Origin: Cyprinodon diabolis
Lineage: Eukaryota; Chordata; Actinopteri; Cyprinodontiformes; Cyprinodontidae
Assembly (NCBI GenBank): GCA_030533445.1
Contig: CM060062.1
Location: forward strand, 5,123,456 to 5,187,455
Length of the DNA: 64,000 nt
Reading direction: 5' to 3'
Numbering within the stretch: the stretch's first letter is position 1; every line of letters begins with the position of its first letter. Under the pieces are notes generated by a model that was given only the letters and a program-made list of their open reading frames with translations, had not been told where the DNA came from and did no database searches. Shown here piece after piece: positions 13,511 to 23,000 of this stretch. The position numbers and the translations under genes are program-made.

Positions 13511-15659
13511 ATGTCTTTAGTTTCAGATCCGAAGTTCTCCATAATCAGTAGGAGTAGCATCCTTAGAAAAGATAAGTATTTCACTCACTCTTTCACTCAT
13601 TCAATAACTGAAATAACTGTTTACTTAAACCCTGTCTCTTCACTATGTCTTTCTGTTCAGATCCAGCTTTCTCCATCATCAGTAGGACCAGCATCCTTAG
13701 AAAAGATAGGTATTTCACTCACTCTTTAACTCGTTCAATAACTGAAGGAACTGTTTACTTTAACCCTGTCTCTTCACTATGTCTTTATTTTCAGATCCAA
13801 AGTTCTCCATCATCAGTAGGACCAGCATCTTTAGAAAAGATAAGTATTTCACTCACTTTTTCGCTCATTCAATAACTGAAGGAACTGTTTACTTAAACCC
13901 TGTCTCTTTTGCTATGTCTTTACATTCAGATCCAGAGGACATCCATCATTAGGAGGACCAGCATCCACAAAAAAGATAAGTATTTACCTCACTCTTCAAC
14001 TCTTTCAATAACTAGAGGAACTGTTTACTTAAACCCTGTCTCTTCAATATGTCTTTGGTTTCAATTCCAGCATTTTCCGTCATCAGTAGGACTAGCATCC
14101 TTAGAAAAGATAAGTATTTCACTCACTCTTTCACTCATTCAATAACTGAAGGAATTGTTTACTTTAACCCTGTCTCTTCACTATGTCTTTAGTTTCAGAT
14201 CCAAGTTCTCCATCATCAGCAGGACCAGCATCCTTAGAAAAGATAAGCATTTCATTCACTCTTTAAAACATTCTATAACTGAAGGAACTGTTTACTTTAA
14301 CCCTGTCTCTTCACTATGTCTTTAGTTTCAGATCCAAAGTTCTCCATCATCAGTAGGACTAGCATCCTTAGAAAAGATAAGTATTTCACTCACTGTTTGA
14401 CTCATTCAATAACTGAAAGAACTGTTTACTTAAACCCTGTCTCTTTAGTATGTTTTTACATTCGGATCCAGAGGACCTCCATCATCAGTAGGACCAGCAT
14501 CCTTAGAAAACATAAGTATTTCACTCACTCTTTAACTCTTTCTATAACTGAAGGAACTGTTTACTTTAACCCTGTCTCTTCACTATGTCTTTAGTTTCAA
14601 ATCCAGCATTTTCCATCATCAGTAGGACCAGCATCCTTAGAAAAGATAAGTATTTCACTCACTCTTTAACTCATTCAATAACTAGATGAACTGTTTACTT
14701 AAACCTTGTCTCTTTAGATGTCTTTACATTTAGATCAAGAGGACATCCATCAATAGGAGGACCAGCATCCACAAAAAAGATAAGTATTTACCTCACTCTT
14801 CAACTCTTTCTATAACTGAAGGAACTGTTTACTAAAACCCTGTCTCTTCAATATGTCTTTAGTTTCAATTCCAGCATTTCCCATCATCAGTAGGACCAGC
14901 ATCCTTAGAAAAGATTAAGTATTTCACTCACTCTTTCACTCATTCAATAACTAGAGGAACTGTTTGCTTAAACCCTGTCTCTTTAGTATGCCTTTACATT
15001 CAGATCCAGAGGACACCCACCAATAGGAGGACCAGCATCCACAAAAAAGATAAGTATTTACCTCACTCTCAACTCTTTCAATAACTATAGGAAGTGCTTA
15101 CTTTAACCCTGTCTCTTTAGTATGTCTTTACATTCAGATCCAGAGGACACCCATCAATAATAGGACCAGTATCCACATAAAAGTAAGTATTTCACTCACT
15201 CTTTCATTCATTCAATAACTGAAGGAATGTCTTACTTTAACCCTGTCTCTTCACTATGTCTTTAGTTTCAGATCCAAAGTTCTCCATCATCAGTAGGACG
15301 AGCATACTAAGAAAAGATAAGTATTTCACTCACTCTTTCACTCATTCAATAACTCAAACAACTGTTTACTTAAACCCTGTCTCTTTACTATGTCTTTACA
15401 TTCAGATCCAGAGTACATCCATCAATAGGAGGACCAACATCCACAAAAAAGATAAGTATTTACCTCACTCTTCAACTCTTTCAATAACTAGAGGAACTGT
15501 TTACTTAAACCCTGTCTCTTTAGTATGTCTTTACATTCAGATCCAGAGGACATCCATCAATAGGAGGACCAGCATCCTTAGAAAAGATAAGTATTTCACT
15601 CACTCTTTAACTCTTTCTATAACTGAAGGAACTGTTTACTTTAACCCTGTCTCTTCACT
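13511..15659. repeat. HOR copy 7 (16 monomers, 2149 bp)
   Basis: Same fused monomer, CACTTTTTCGCTC and AGATTAAG variants as copy 4. This shows that the trimer was duplicated as a unit. Confidence 0.93.
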
Positions 15660-15727
15660 ATGTCTTTAGTTTCAGATCCGAAGTTCTCCATAATCAGTAG
15701 GAGTAGCATCCTTAGAAAAGATAAGTA

Positions 15728-15756
15728 CACTATATTGCCAAAAGTATTTGCTCACC
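15728..15756 (+). repeat. Left TIR of the intact Tc1-like element
   Basis: 29 bp starting CACTATATTGCC and ending GCTCACC; identical to the reverse complement of 16947-16975. Confidence 0.95.
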
Positions 15757-15861
15757 CATCCAAATTATTGGAATCAGGTGTTCCAATCACTTCCATGGCC
15801 ACAGGTGTATAAATTCAAGCACCTAGGCATGCAGACTGTTTTTACAAACATTTGTGAAAGA

Positions 15862-16893
15862 ATGGGTCGCTCTCAGGAGCTCAGTGAATTCCAGCGTGGA
15901 ACTGTGATAGGATGCCACCTGTGCAACAAATCCAGTCGTGAAATTTCCTCGCTCCTAAATATTCCACAGTCAACTGTCAGCTGTATTATAAGAAAATGGA
16001 AGTGTTTGGGAACGACAGCAACTCAGCCACGAAGTGGTAGGCCACGTAAACTGACGGAGCGGGGTCAGCGGATGCTGAAGCGCATAGTGCGAAGAGGTCG
16101 CCAACTTTCTGCAGAGTCAATCACTACAGACCTCCAAACTTCATGTGGCCTTCAGATTAGCTCAAGAACAGTGCGCAGAGAGCTTCATGGAATGGGTTTC
16201 CATGGTCGAGCAGCTGCATCCAAGCCATACATAACCAAGTGCAATGCAAAGCGTCGGATGCGGTGGTGTAAAGCACGCCGCCACTGGACTCTAGAGCAGT
16301 GGAGACGCGTTCTCTGGAGTGACGAATCGCGCTTCTCCATCTGGCAATCTGATGGACGGGTCTGGGTTTGGCGGTTGCCAGGAGAACGGTACTTGTCTGA
16401 CTGCATTGTGCCAAGTGTAAAGTTTGGTGGAGGGGGGATTATGGTGTGGGGTTGTTTTTCAGGAGCTGGGCTTGGCCCCTTAGTTCCAGTGAAAGGAACT
16501 CTGAATGCTTCAGCATACCAAGACATTTTGGACAATTCCATGCTCCCAACTTTGTGGGAACAGTTTGGAGCTGGCCCCTTCCTCTTCCAACATGACTGTG
16601 CACCAGTGCACAAAGCAAGGTCCATAAAGACATGGATGACAGAGTCTGGTGTGGATGAACTTGACTGGCCTGCACAGAGTCCTGACCTCAACCCGATAGA
16701 ACACCTTTGGGATGAATTAGAGCGGAGACTGAGAGCCAGGCCTTCTCGTCCAACATCAGTGTGCGACCTCACAAATGCGCTTCTGGAAGAATGGTCAAAA
16801 ATTCCCATAAACACACTCCTAAACCTTGTGGACAGCCTTCCCAGAAGAGTTGAAGCTGTTCTAGCTGCAAAGGGTGGACCGACGTCATATTGA
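15862..16893 (+). CDS. Tc1/mariner-family transposase, apparently intact (343 aa)
   Basis: Catalyses cut-and-paste transposition at TA sites. I chose the ATG at 15862 ([10 protein letters not shown]); the frame is open further upstream to 15748, but that part lies in the TIR region and the 343-aa product has the usual Tc1 length. Residues 1-110 form the paired-type DNA-binding region: two helix-turn-helix stretches with [11 protein letters not shown] in the first and the GRPRKL minor-groove motif between them. The catalytic triad is visible as D154 (WSDESRF), D245 (FQHDCAPVH) and E280 ([10 protein letters not shown]), with 34 residues between the second D and the E, hence DD34E. The [11 protein letters not shown] glycine-rich box is present. 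There are no frameshifts or internal stops. Whether it is active is not shown by sequence. Confidence 0.95.
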   Translation: MGRSQELSEFQRGTVIGCHLCNKSSREISSLLNIPQSTVSCIIRKWKCLGTTATQPRSGRPRKLTERGQRMLKRIVRRGRQLSAESITTDLQTSCGLQISSRTVRRELHGMGFHGRAAASKPYITKCNAKRRMRWCKARRHWTLEQWRRVLWSDESRFSIWQSDGRVWVWRLPGERYLSDCIVPSVKFGGGGIMVWGCFSGAGLGPLVPVKGTLNASAYQDILDNSMLPTLWEQFGAGPFLFQHDCAPVHKARSIKTWMTESGVDELDWPAQSPDLNPIEHLWDELERRLRARPSRPTSVCDLTNALLEEWSKIPINTLLNLVDSLPRRVEAVLAAKGGPTSY

Positions 16894-16946
16894 ACCCTAT
16901 GGATTAGGAACGGGATGTCACTTAAGCTCATATGTGAGTCAAGGCA

Positions 16947-16975
16947 GGTGAGCAAATACTTTTGGCAATATAGTG
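16947..16975 (-). repeat. Right TIR of the intact Tc1-like element
   Basis: 29 bp ending GGCAATATAGTG; a perfect inverted copy of the left terminus, followed by the TA target duplication. Confidence 0.95.
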
Positions 16976-18115
16976 TATTTCACTCACTCTTTCACTCATT
17001 CAATAACTGAAAGAACTGTTTACTTAAACCCTGTCTCTTCACTATGTCTTTCTGTTCAGATCCAGCTTTCTCCATCATCAGTAGGACCAGCATCCTTAGA
17101 AAAGATAGGTATTTCACTCACTCTTTAACTCGTTCAATAACTGAAGGAACTGTTTACTTTAACCCTGTCTCTTCACTATGTCTTTATTTTCAGATCCAAA
17201 GTTCTCCATCATCAGTAGGACCAGCATCTTTAGAAAAGATAAGTATTTCACTCACTCTTTCGCTCATTCAATAACTGAAGGAACTGTTTACTTAAACCCT
17301 GTCTCTTTTGCTATGTCTTTACATTCAGATCCAGAGGACATCCATCATTAGGAGGACCAGCATCCACAAAAAAGATAAGTATTTACCTCACTCTTCAACT
17401 CTTTCAATAACTAGAGGAACTGTTTACTTAAACCCTGTCTCTTCAATATGTCTTTGGTTTCAATTCCAGCATTTTCCGTCATCAGTAGGACTAGCATCCT
17501 TAGAAAAGATAAGTATTTCACTCACTCTTTCACTCATTCAATAACTGAAGGAATTGTTTACTTTAACCCTGTCTTTTCACTATGTCTTTAGTTTCAGATC
17601 CAAGTTCTCCATCATCAGCAGGACCAGCATCCTTAGAAAAGATAAGTATTTCCATCACTTTTTAACTCTTTCTATAACTGAAGGAACTTTTTATTTTAAC
17701 CCTGTCTCTTCACTGTCTTTGGTTTCAAATCCAGCATTTTCCATCATCAGTAGGACCAGCATCCTTAGAAAAGATAAGTATTTCATTCACTCTTTAAAAC
17801 ATTCTATAACTGAAGGAACTGTTTACTTTAACCCTGTCTCTTCACTATGTCTTTAGTTTCAGATCCAAAGTTCTCCATCATCAGTAGGACCAGCATCCTT
17901 AGAAAAGATAAGTATTTCACTTACTGTTTGACTCATTCAATAACTGAAAGAACTGTTTACTTAAACCCTGTCTCTTTAGTATGTTTTTACATTCGGATCC
18001 AGAGGACCTCCATCATCAGTAGGACCAGCATCCTTAGAAAACATAAGTATTTCACTCACTCTTCAACTCTTTCAACAACTAGAGGAACTGTTTACTTTAA
18101 CCCTGTCTCTTCACT

Positions 18116-19169
18116 ATGTCTTTAGTTTCAGATCCAAAGTTCTCCATCATCAGTAGGACGAGCATCCTAAGAAAAGATAAGTGTTTCACTTACTCTTTCA
18201 CTCATTCAATAACTGAAACAACTGTTTACTTAAACCCTGTCTCTTTACTGTGTCTTTACATTCAGATCCAGAGGACATCCATAAATAGGAGGACCAGCAT
18301 CCACAAAAAAGATAAGTATTTACCTCACTCTTCAACTCTTTCAATAACTAGAGGAACTGTTTACTTAAACCCTGTCTCTTCACTATGTCTTTGGTTTCAA
18401 TTCCAGCATTTTCCGTCATCAGTAGGACTAGCATCCTTAGAAAAGATAAGTATTTCACTCACTCTTTCACTCATTCAATAACTGAAGGAATTGTTTACTT
18501 TAACCCTGTCTCTTCACTATGTCTTTAGTTTCAGATCCAAGTTCTCCATCATCAGCAGGACCAGCATCCTTAGAAAAGATAAGTATTTCACTCACTTTTT
18601 AACTCTTTCTATAACTGAAGAAACTGTTTACTTTAACCCTGTCCCTTCAGTCTTTGGTTTCAAATCCAGCATTTTCCATCATCAGTAGGACCAGCATCCT
18701 CAGAAAAGATAAGTATTTCACTCACTCTTTAACTCATTCTATAACTGAAGGAACTGTTTACTTTAACCCTGTCTCTTCACTATGACTTCAGTCTCAGACC
18801 CAAAGTTCTCCATCATCAGTAGGACTAGCATCCTTAGAAAAGATAAGTATTTCTCTCACTCTTTCACTCATTCAATAACTGAAAGAACTGTTTACTTAAA
18901 CCCTGTCTCTTTAGTACGTTTCTACATTTGGATCCAGAGGACCTCCATCATCAGTAGGACCAGCATCCTTAGAAAAGATAAGTATTTCACTCACTCTTCA
19001 ACTCTTTCAATAGCTAGATTAACTGTTTACTTAAACCATGTCTCTTTAGATGTCTTTATTCAGATCAAGAGGATATCCATCAATAGGAGGACCAGCATCC
19101 ACAAAAAAGATAAGTATTTACCTTACTCTTCAACTCTTTCTATAACTGAAGGAACTGTTTACTTTAACC
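18116..19169. repeat. Divergent right edge of the satellite
   Basis: About eight monomers out of standard order. 18116 resembles HOR monomer 14, 18385 resembles monomer 4, then copies of monomers 5-8 follow, with more substitutions than the interior. The last recognisable satellite bases are the TTTAACC near 19168, after which unrelated sequence begins. Confidence 0.85.
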
Positions 19170-19541
19170 ATCAGCAAGAATTTGCAATTGAAATACACAT
19201 AGGCAGGAGTTCTGCTATTGGGGAAAGAACAGCAGACTAGGCATTCAGAAACACCACAGCTAATATATATAAATGGGATACTATTACATCTTAGCTGAAA
19301 AAAAAAAACTGTCAAAGATATAAGCTCATTATAGTTTAATTTTTAATTTTTTTTTTCAAACCATAGATTCCAGAACATAAAGTTTATCCATTACAATACA
19401 TGACAAAAGATTGGTCTTTGAAAAGCACTAGACCAGTCAAGTATGAACATAAAGGTTCCAAGCTTGTTGAAACATATCCATCAATGAGCTTAGAGTTTAT
19501 CAACAGGTCATGATGGCCAGAAAGAAGAGCCAGATGTCCCA
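19170..19541 (-). other. 3' flank / probable 3' UTR of LRIF1-like gene B
   Basis: AT-rich single-copy-looking sequence between the satellite edge and the gene B stop codon. Two ATTAAA-type polyadenylation signals read on the minus strand at 19342-19347 and 19335-19340, about 195-205 nt past the stop. This puts the transcript end within about 200 bp of the satellite. Confidence 0.5.
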
Positions 19542-20018
19542 TCAGGACAGCAGGTTGTTGAGAGCAGCTTCACTCTGCATGAATTTGGCCTTCAGTTGAG
19601 CAATCCTCTCCTCTTGCTCCAGCTCATTAAAGTCAAAGTCCATGTGTCTCGACGTTGAGGCAGCAGCTGCACGCAGAGACTCCGGCATCTTCAACTCATC
19701 CTGACATCCGGTCTGATCACCGTCCATGTCACCCGTCCAGGCCTCTTCCTCACCCAAGTTTATCCTCTCATGTTCTCCACTCGTCCTGCTGGTCGGGTTC
19801 CTCTGATTCTCATGACGGTATGAAGGCTGGAGAGCCGTTTGCTCCGAGTCCAGCTCTGCAGCATTAACACACTGACTGTTATCGTCTGCTCTGTGCCCAC
19901 TGGGAGAAGGACGGGGGGGCGCCCCGACTGTGGAACCACCTTTTTTCATTATAGCCTTCAGAGAGCTCATTACTTTACCTGCATCAGGTTTTATCTTTCT
20001 TCTGCTGCTTCCCAGCTC
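19542..20018 (-). CDS. Gene B last coding exon (C-terminal coiled coil)
   Basis: 477 nt. It opens after a strong acceptor (pyrimidine tract plus CAG at 20019-20020) in phase 0 and ends at TGA 19542-19544. It encodes a basic start (SSRRKIK), a polar, low-complexity linker and a final heptad-like helix, [17 protein letters not shown] followed by SEAALNNLL. Confidence 0.72.
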   Translation of the reverse strand, partial: ELGSSRRKIKPDAGKVMSSLKAIMKKGGSTVGAPPRPSPSGHRADDNSQCVNAAELDSEQTALQPSYRHENQRNPTSRTSGEHERINLGEEEAWTGDMDGDQTGCQDELKMPESLRAAAASTSRHMDFDFNELEQEERIAQLKAKFMQSEAALNNLLS

Positions 20019-23000
20019 CTGAAAAACAGACAGAACATCAACATGACATTGTTTTCAGAGGTTTCAAAGGTCTCACAGCTAACATCTCATCTTCTCCAGT
20101 AAATACAGTGGGGCAAAAAAGTATTTAGTCAGCCACCAATAGTGCAAGTTCTCCCACTTAAAAAGATGAGAGAGGCCGGTATTTTTCATCATAGATATAC
20201 CTCAACTATGAGAGACAAAATGAGAAGAAAAAATCCAGAAAATCACATTGTCTGATTTTTAAAGAATTTATTTGCAAAATATGGTGGAAAATAAGTATTT
20301 GGTCAGTTACAAACAAGCAAGATTCCTGGCTCTCACAGACCTGTAACTTCTTCTGTAAGAGGCTCCTCTGTCCTCCACTCGTTACCTTCATTAATGGCAC
20401 CTGTTTGAACCCGTTATCAGTATAAAAGACACCTGTCCACAACCTCAAACAGTCACACTCTAAACTCCACCATGACCAAAACTAGAGAGCTGTCAAAGGA
20501 CACCCGAAACAAAATTATAGACCTGCACCAGGCTGGGAAGTCTGAATCTGCAATAGGTAAACAGCTTGGTGTGAAGAAATCAACTGTGGGATCAATTATT
20601 AGAAAAAGGAAAACATACAAGACCACTGATAATCTTCCTCGATCTGGGGCTCCACGCAAGATCTCACCCCGTGGGGTCAAAATGATCACAAGAACGGTGA
20701 GTAAAAATCCCAGAACCACACGGGGGGACCTAGTAAATGACCTGCAGAGAGCTGGGACCAAAATAACAAAGGCTACCATCAGTAACACACTACGCCGCCA
20801 GGGACTCAAATCCTGCAGTGCCAGACGTGTCCCCCTGCTTAAGCCAGTACATGTCAAGGCCCGTCTCAAGTTTGCTAGAGAGCATTTGGATGATCCAGAC
20901 GATGACTGGGAGAATATCATATGGTCAGATGAAACCAAAAGAGAACTTTTTGGTAAAAACTCTACTCGTTGTGTTTGGAGGAGAGAGAATGCTGAGTTGC
21001 ATCCAAAGAACACCATACCTACAGTGAAGCATGGGGGTGGAAACATCATGCTTTGGGGCTGTTTTTCTGCTAAGGGACCAGGACGACTGATCCGTGTGAA
21101 GGAAAGAATGAATGGGGCCATGTATCGTCAAATTTTGATTGAAAACCTCCTTCCATCAGCAAGGGCATAGAAGATGAAACGTGGCTGGGTCTTTCAGCAT
21201 GACAATGATCCCAAACACACCGCCCGGGTAACGAAGGAGTGGCTTCGTAAGAAGCATTTCAAGGTCCTGGAGTGGCATAGCCAGTCTCCAGATCTCAACC
21301 CCATAGAAAATCTTTAGAGGGAGTTGAAAGTCCATGTTGCCCAGCGACAGCCCCAGAACATCACTGCTCTAGAGGAGATCTGCATGGAGGAATGGGCCAA
21401 AATACCAGCAACAGTGTGTGAAAACCTTGTGAAGACTTACAGAAAACGTTTGATCTCTGTCATTGCCAACAAAGGGTATATAACAAAGTATTGAGATGAA
21501 CTTTTGTTATTAACCAAATACTTATTTTCCACCATATTTTGCAAATAAATTCTTTAAAAATCAGACAATGTGATTTTCTGGATTTTTTTTTCCTCATTTT
21601 GTCTCTCATAGTTGAGGTATATCTATGATGAAAATTACCGGCCTCTCTCATCTTTTTGAGTGGGAGAACTTGCACTATTTGTGGCTGACTAAATACTTTT
21701 TTGCCCCACTGTATATGGATTGTTTTACATTTTTATTCTCAGGGTACAATTTGACATTTTAATTTTTTTAAACAGGGTGGCTCAAAGAATGCCATCCACC
21801 CCTCTGAACCACTTTGCTGAAACAATTAACCAGATTAATAATGATTAATGGATTGAAATAATCAACTCATTCACTAAATAAGTAATGACTAAGTCTAATT
21901 TAGTAATCGATTAATCATTAATTGGATTATAGACAGTAAAACATGCCTTTAGCCAACAGGGTGACCCACCTTGAGCAGTAATTGAATCAAAATTGTAAAA
22001 ACGTGTATAATTTTGCATTTGAGAATTAAAAAAAAAAAAAAAAAAAAAAACTCAATATACTCTAATCAGAACTCAAGTGGAAAAGTTTTAGCTTCACCTG
22101 GTTTAATTTTGTAAAAAAGTCTTTAAGGAATATTTGGCTGTCCAATTATGAATTGATTAATCGAGAAAAATAATCAACATATTCATTGATTTGCAAAATA
22201 ATCTTTTATTTGTAGCCCTAGTTGAAACAAAAACAAAGACTGTTTTAGCAGCCAAGCACAGTCCTGCACAGCAGACTTCCTAACCTATTTTAATGTATGA
22301 AAATACCGTTTCCTCTTCATTTTCATATCCTCCAAGCCCTGAATACTTTCGACTGGAGCTTTATAAAGGAAGAGTTTAAACTGAAACCTATAATGATCAT
22401 GCTATCCTATTTTGCATGGTTAAAATTACCTTATTAGGAATAATTCTCTTCAAGCCACATGATGGAAATTGCATTTCTTCCATTTACCATTCAATGCGTT
22501 GCTAGTAGAAGCCAGTAAAATGGAAAAAAAATAATAAAACCAGCAGCTACAGTCAGCAGATTTTCTCCATTAGCCCTTGATTCCTTACAGGAAACTTAGG
22601 AGGAACGCTTTGCGCGGTGTGAATGGAACTTTGAGCATTATTTAGACCCACATGTCTTAGGAACATTCAGCCCAGCAGCTGTGCACCGATTGAGAACTTT
22701 AACTTTCAAACTGTTGGAAGAAGCTCTGTTCAACAGCCATAGAGGCCATACTGGCAAAATAAAACCAGCATAAGAAATAAAGAACATAAATGTTAAGTGC
22801 AGGTGTGAATTCAGCCATGTTTGCTCACTATAAAGAGCAACAAAGGGGCCAAGATCTAATCTAGATTATTCAGAACTGTGTGCAGATATTGTACTATACC
22901 ACCTTGAGGTAGAGCATCCAAAAACATCTATCCAACAGTGATGACGATATCATTCACATCCTTAAATGGTAATTTATCAAACTCAAAGCAAGTTTAAGAA

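Larger units (their letters stand above)
15728..16975 (+). mobile_element. Tc1-like DD34E transposon inserted in the satellite
   Basis: 1248 bp, bounded by TA target duplications (15726-15727 and 16976-16977). The interrupted satellite monomer continues exactly on the other side. The terminal 29 bp (CACTATATTGCCAAAAGTAT...) are perfectly inverted at both ends. The transposase frame is open. Perfect TIRs, intact ORF and clean target duplication point to recent insertion. No other satellite copy in the window carries it, so it arrived after the last amplification of the array seen here. Confidence 0.97.
15660..18115. repeat. HOR copy 8, partial, interrupted by a Tc1 element
   Basis: The first monomer is split by the transposon after AGATAAGTA (15727) and resumes at 16976. 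From 17044 to about 18115 the monomer order follows the standard HOR, after which the register is lost. Confidence 0.9.
1..19169. repeat. 134-bp satellite array with 16/17-monomer higher-order repeats
   Basis: About 133 tandem monomers of 134-135 bp, interrupted once by a Tc1 element. Each monomer holds a conserved core (AGATAAGTATTT), a CACTCACTC stretch, a GAACTGTTTACTT block, a CCCTGTCTCTTCA block and a TTTCAGATCC junction. Two monomer subfamilies alternate: one ends in CCTTAGAAAAG before the core, the other in CCACAAAAAAG and is followed by TACCTCACTC. Hybrids of the two occur. Different monomers of one HOR are clearly divergent, whereas corresponding monomers of successive HORs are nearly identical, the usual sign of higher-order homogenisation. 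Short open frames recur at each HOR period, but 134 is not a multiple of 3 and single-base indels change frame between monomers, so I treat the array as non-coding. It runs off the left edge. Centromeric, pericentromeric or other location cannot be decided here. Confidence 0.97.
20106..21711 (+). mobile_element. Tc1-like transposon with ~199-bp IR/DR termini, inactivated
   Basis: 1606 bp with TA duplications at 20104-20105 and 21712-21713, inside the gene B intron on the opposite strand to the gene. The terminal inverted repeats are long: 20106-20303 and 21513-21711. Each contains an outer and an inner copy of an AAGTATTT-GTCAG motif, the IR/DR layout known from Sleeping Beauty-type Tc1 elements. 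The two arms differ by a few substitutions and short indels. The transposase has two in-frame stops, so any movement would need enzyme in trans. It belongs to a different subfamily from the element in the satellite (different termini and transposase). Confidence 0.95.

Noticed and set aside
106..15669. Dozens of repeated 60-137-codon frames in the satellite ([19 protein letters not shown] peptides)
   Set aside because: They recur only because the DNA recurs. The 134-bp period shifts frame at each monomer, single-base indels move the frame, and no frame stays open across a HOR.
16157..16955. Minus-strand frames over the intact Tc1 transposase
   Set aside because: Antisense shadows of the transposase. 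The plus-strand frame carries all catalytic motifs.
1..19169. CRISPR-like array
   Set aside because: Whole units are repeated without unique spacers, units are 134 bp, and the genome is a spliced eukaryotic one.
1..19169. CENP-B box or other known centromere motif in the monomer
   Set aside because: I looked for a CENP-B-box-like TTCG...CGGGA pattern and found none. Centromere identity is therefore not claimed.
20453..21121. 222-codon minus-strand frame over the second Tc1 element
   Set aside because: Antisense shadow of the transposase, with no independent family features.
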